64,000 nucleotides of DNA, from NCBI RefSeq assembly GCF_007741535.1, contig NZ_CP036525.1:3286001-3350000 (forward strand), given 5' to 3'. The notes beneath the pieces are model-generated. The model had not been told where the DNA came from. It ran no database searches and saw nothing but the letters and a program-made list of their open reading frames with translations. Source of the DNA: Rubripirellula lacrimiformis. Lineage in GTDB: Bacteria > Planctomycetota > Planctomycetia > Pirellulales > Pirellulaceae. The translations under genes were made by a program, and so were the position numbers. The stretch's first letter is position 1; each line of letters starts with the position of its first letter. This document shows, in pieces, positions 62,010 to 64,000 of the stretch.

Positions 62010-63803
62010 TTATTCGCCGTCGCTAAGCACAGCCATGAAGGCTTTTTGGCTGATTTCGACGTTGCCAATCGCCTTCATTCGTTTTTTGCCTTCCTTTTGT
62101 TTTTGCAACAGTTTTCGTTTTCGCGTGATGTCGCCGCCGTAACATTTGGCGGTCACATTTTTTCGCATCGCCGGCACGGTTTCTCGCGCGATCACGCGGC
62201 TGCCGATGGCGGCTTGCACGGCCACTTCGAACATGTGCCGTTCGATCTCTGCTTTCAACTTCTTGGCAACCGCTCGGCCACGGCGATCGGCATCGGCCCG
62301 ATTGCAAACAATGCTGAGCGCATCGACGCGGTTGCCGTTGACCATGATGTCCATCCGGCAAAGGTCGGCCGGTTCATAGCCAACCATTTCATAGTCCAGC
62401 GTCCCATAGCCGCGTGTACAGCTTTTGATTTTGTCGTGAAGGTCGTAGACGACTTCGGCCAAGGGGATGTCGTAGGTCAACATCGCTCGGTTGGCACCGA
62501 GGTATTCTTGGTTCTTTTGGATCCCGCGTCGTTCTTGGCAAAGCTTCATCACCGCGCCGATATAGTCGCCCGGCACGATCACGTTGCAGCGGACGATCGG
62601 CTGGCGGAATTCTTCGATGTCGCCCGGATCGGGAACATCCTGCGGCTTGTGAATCGTGACGGTCTCGCCACGTTTGTTGACCACTTCGTAGGTCACGTTG
62701 GGCGCCGTTTGCACCAAGTCGATGTTGGATTCGTTTTCCAGTCGCTGCTGGATGATTTCCATGTGCAACAGCCCCAGGAATCCACATCGGAATCCAAACC
62801 CCAACGCGTCGCTGGTCTCGGGTTCAAATTCGAAGCTGGGGTCGTTCACGGCCAGCCGTTCGAGGGCGTCGCGAAGTTCGGAAAAGTCCTGGCCATCGCT
62901 GGGGAACAAACCGCAATACACCATCCGCTTGGGACGCGAGTATCCGGGCAATGCCGGGGCGTGTTTGTCGCCGGTGATGGAAACCGTGTCGCCGATGTGG
63001 ACGTCCCCGAGGCTCTTGATGTTGCAAATCAAATAGCCGACTTGGCCGGCCGAGAGGGTGTCGCAAGGTTCCCGCTGGGGGACGAACTGTCCCAGTTCCA
63101 CCACTTCGTGCTGGCTGCCGGTGCGGATGAACTGAATCTTTTGACCCTTGCGGACGGTTCCCTGCATGACTCGCACATAGGTGATTGCACCTCGGTAATC
63201 GTCATAGTTGGAATCGAAAACCATCGCCTGCAGCGTTGCATCGGGATCGCCCGACGGCGCCGGGATCTTGGCAACGATGGTTTTTAGCAATTCATCCACG
63301 CCAATCCCGGTTTTGGCACTCACACGCACACAGTCGTCTGGATCAGTGCCCAGCGCGTTCATCATTTCTTCGGCGACTTCCTCGGGCCGTGCCATCGATA
63401 GGTCGATCTTGTTGATCACCGGCACGATGTGCAGTTCGTGTTCCATCGCGGCGAACGCATTGGCCACCGTTTGCGCTTCGACGCCTTGGAACGCGTCGAC
63501 CAACAACAGGGCGCCTTCGCAACATGCCAACGATCGCGAAACCTCGTATTGAAAGTCCACGTGGCCGGGGGTGTCGATCAGGTTCAGTTCGTATTCCTGA
63601 CCGTCCTGTTTGTACCGCATCCGGACCGCACGAGCCTTGATCGTGATGCCACGTTGCTGTTCCAGTTCCAGATCATCCAACATCTGCTCTTTTTTGTCAC
63701 GGTTCATCACCGTGCCGGTATGTTCAAGCAGACGATCGGCCAGCGTGCTCTTGCCATGGTCGATGTGTGCGATGATGCAAAAATTGCGAATATTGGCTGT
63801 CAT
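62010..63803 (-). CDS. lepA: Elongation factor 4 (LepA), back-translocating GTPase
   Basis: A 597-aa protein from the ATG at 63803, giving the usual start MTANIRNFCIIAHIDHGKST; the frame is open 15 codons further upstream. G1 AHIDHGKST, switch-I region EQQRGITIKA, G3 DTPGHVDF, G4 NKIDLSMA. Domains II-V follow, with the LepA-specific C-terminal block DILVNGNRVDALS-like (DIMVNGNRVDALSIV) and CYGGDITRKRKLLQKQKEGK. It acts on stalled or misplaced ribosomes. The ~150 bp to the window edge hold no recognised gene. Confidence 0.97.
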   Translation of the reverse strand: MTANIRNFCIIAHIDHGKSTLADRLLEHTGTVMNRDKKEQMLDDLELEQQRGITIKARAVRMRYKQDGQEYELNLIDTPGHVDFQYEVSRSLACCEGALLLVDAFQGVEAQTVANAFAAMEHELHIVPVINKIDLSMARPEEVAEEMMNALGTDPDDCVRVSAKTGIGVDELLKTIVAKIPAPSGDPDATLQAMVFDSNYDDYRGAITYVRVMQGTVRKGQKIQFIRTGSQHEVVELGQFVPQREPCDTLSAGQVGYLICNIKSLGDVHIGDTVSITGDKHAPALPGYSRPKRMVYCGLFPSDGQDFSELRDALERLAVNDPSFEFEPETSDALGFGFRCGFLGLLHMEIIQQRLENESNIDLVQTAPNVTYEVVNKRGETVTIHKPQDVPDPGDIEEFRQPIVRCNVIVPGDYIGAVMKLCQERRGIQKNQEYLGANRAMLTYDIPLAEVVYDLHDKIKSCTRGYGTLDYEMVGYEPADLCRMDIMVNGNRVDALSIVCNRADADRRGRAVAKKLKAEIERHMFEVAVQAAIGSRVIARETVPAMRKNVTAKCYGGDITRKRKLLQKQKEGKKRMKAIGNVEISQKAFMAVLSDGE

Positions 63804-64000
63804 GATTCTTGTGAAATGTTGACCTTGGTGTGACCTCGGGATTTCCACGAAGCCTGCGGGTGCAGAATACCGTTGCCCATACAGAAATGGATGCGGCCCG
63901 CTGCTGTTCTGGACGGCTTGGCGTTTTCAGCCGTCCCGATCTATCCAACCTGTTTGCTCTGTTTTCGGGCGTATCCGGCAACGCCCAGATAGCCGGCATC

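Overview
This 64 kb window is chromosomal DNA of a marine-type planctomycete (Pirellulaceae, close to Rhodopirellula and relatives). The evidence is a secreted protein with an N-terminal LEPR-like 'ETLENRRML' signal and C-terminal dockerin repeats, a PQQ-like propeller protein, a one-gene sulfatase, an ISAzo13-type ('Rhodopirellula') transposase, GC-rich codon use, and many dispersed palindromic repeats between genes. No rRNA or tRNA gene was recognised. Identifications come from reading the sequence; no database search was run.

Layout. 1-9 kb: the end of an unknown gene, a secreted thioredoxin-cyclophilin-dockerin protein whose 3' end runs into a 66-bp tandem repeat, a PQQ-like protein, and a 2-kb array of 184/159-bp repeats ending in a hairpin and a TTC microsatellite. 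9-23 kb: ordinary metabolism and transport (sugar porter, sulfatase, M50-like membrane protease, His-rich secreted protein, Bcr/CflA exporter, dienelactone hydrolase, RND adaptor and pump, aldehyde dehydrogenase). 23-26.4 kb: a 101-bp repeat array, then remnants of an Abi_2 gene, a SNF2 helicase and an IS66 transposase. 26.4-41.9 kb: a complete type I-C CRISPR-Cas locus (cas3, cas5c, cas8c, cas7, cas4, cas1, cas2) with about 99 repeats; a kinase-like gene and a divergent small gene sit between cas7 and cas4. 42-48 kb: an intact ISAzo13-type insertion sequence and a 1138-aa double SF1 helicase. 48-64 kb: housekeeping and transport (MDR dehydrogenase, fuconolactonase-like amidohydrolase, MgtE, EF-P with its modifier EpmB, an ABC export system, an MFS exporter, Amt, LepA).

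The main discovery is in the cas3-cas5 gap. On the + strand at 39497-39526 there is a diverged CRISPR repeat. It keeps the crRNA 5' handle exactly but has a different stem in which both arms changed together. The guide-like sequence that follows matches, at 15 of its first 17 positions, a site directly beside a TTC PAM that covers the -10 box of the cas5-cas8-cas7-cas4-cas1-cas2 promoter. This is the architecture of a CreR-type cas-regulating RNA: Cascade would be guided to its own promoter and repress it without cleavage. Two overlapping spacers within the array independently show that TTC precedes a protospacer, which supports the reading.

The genes around the array trailer (broken Abi_2, SNF2 and IS66) and the double helicase mark 23-48 kb as a defence-rich accessory island. 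Several repeat modules are shared between distant arrays, and one has entered a coding sequence.
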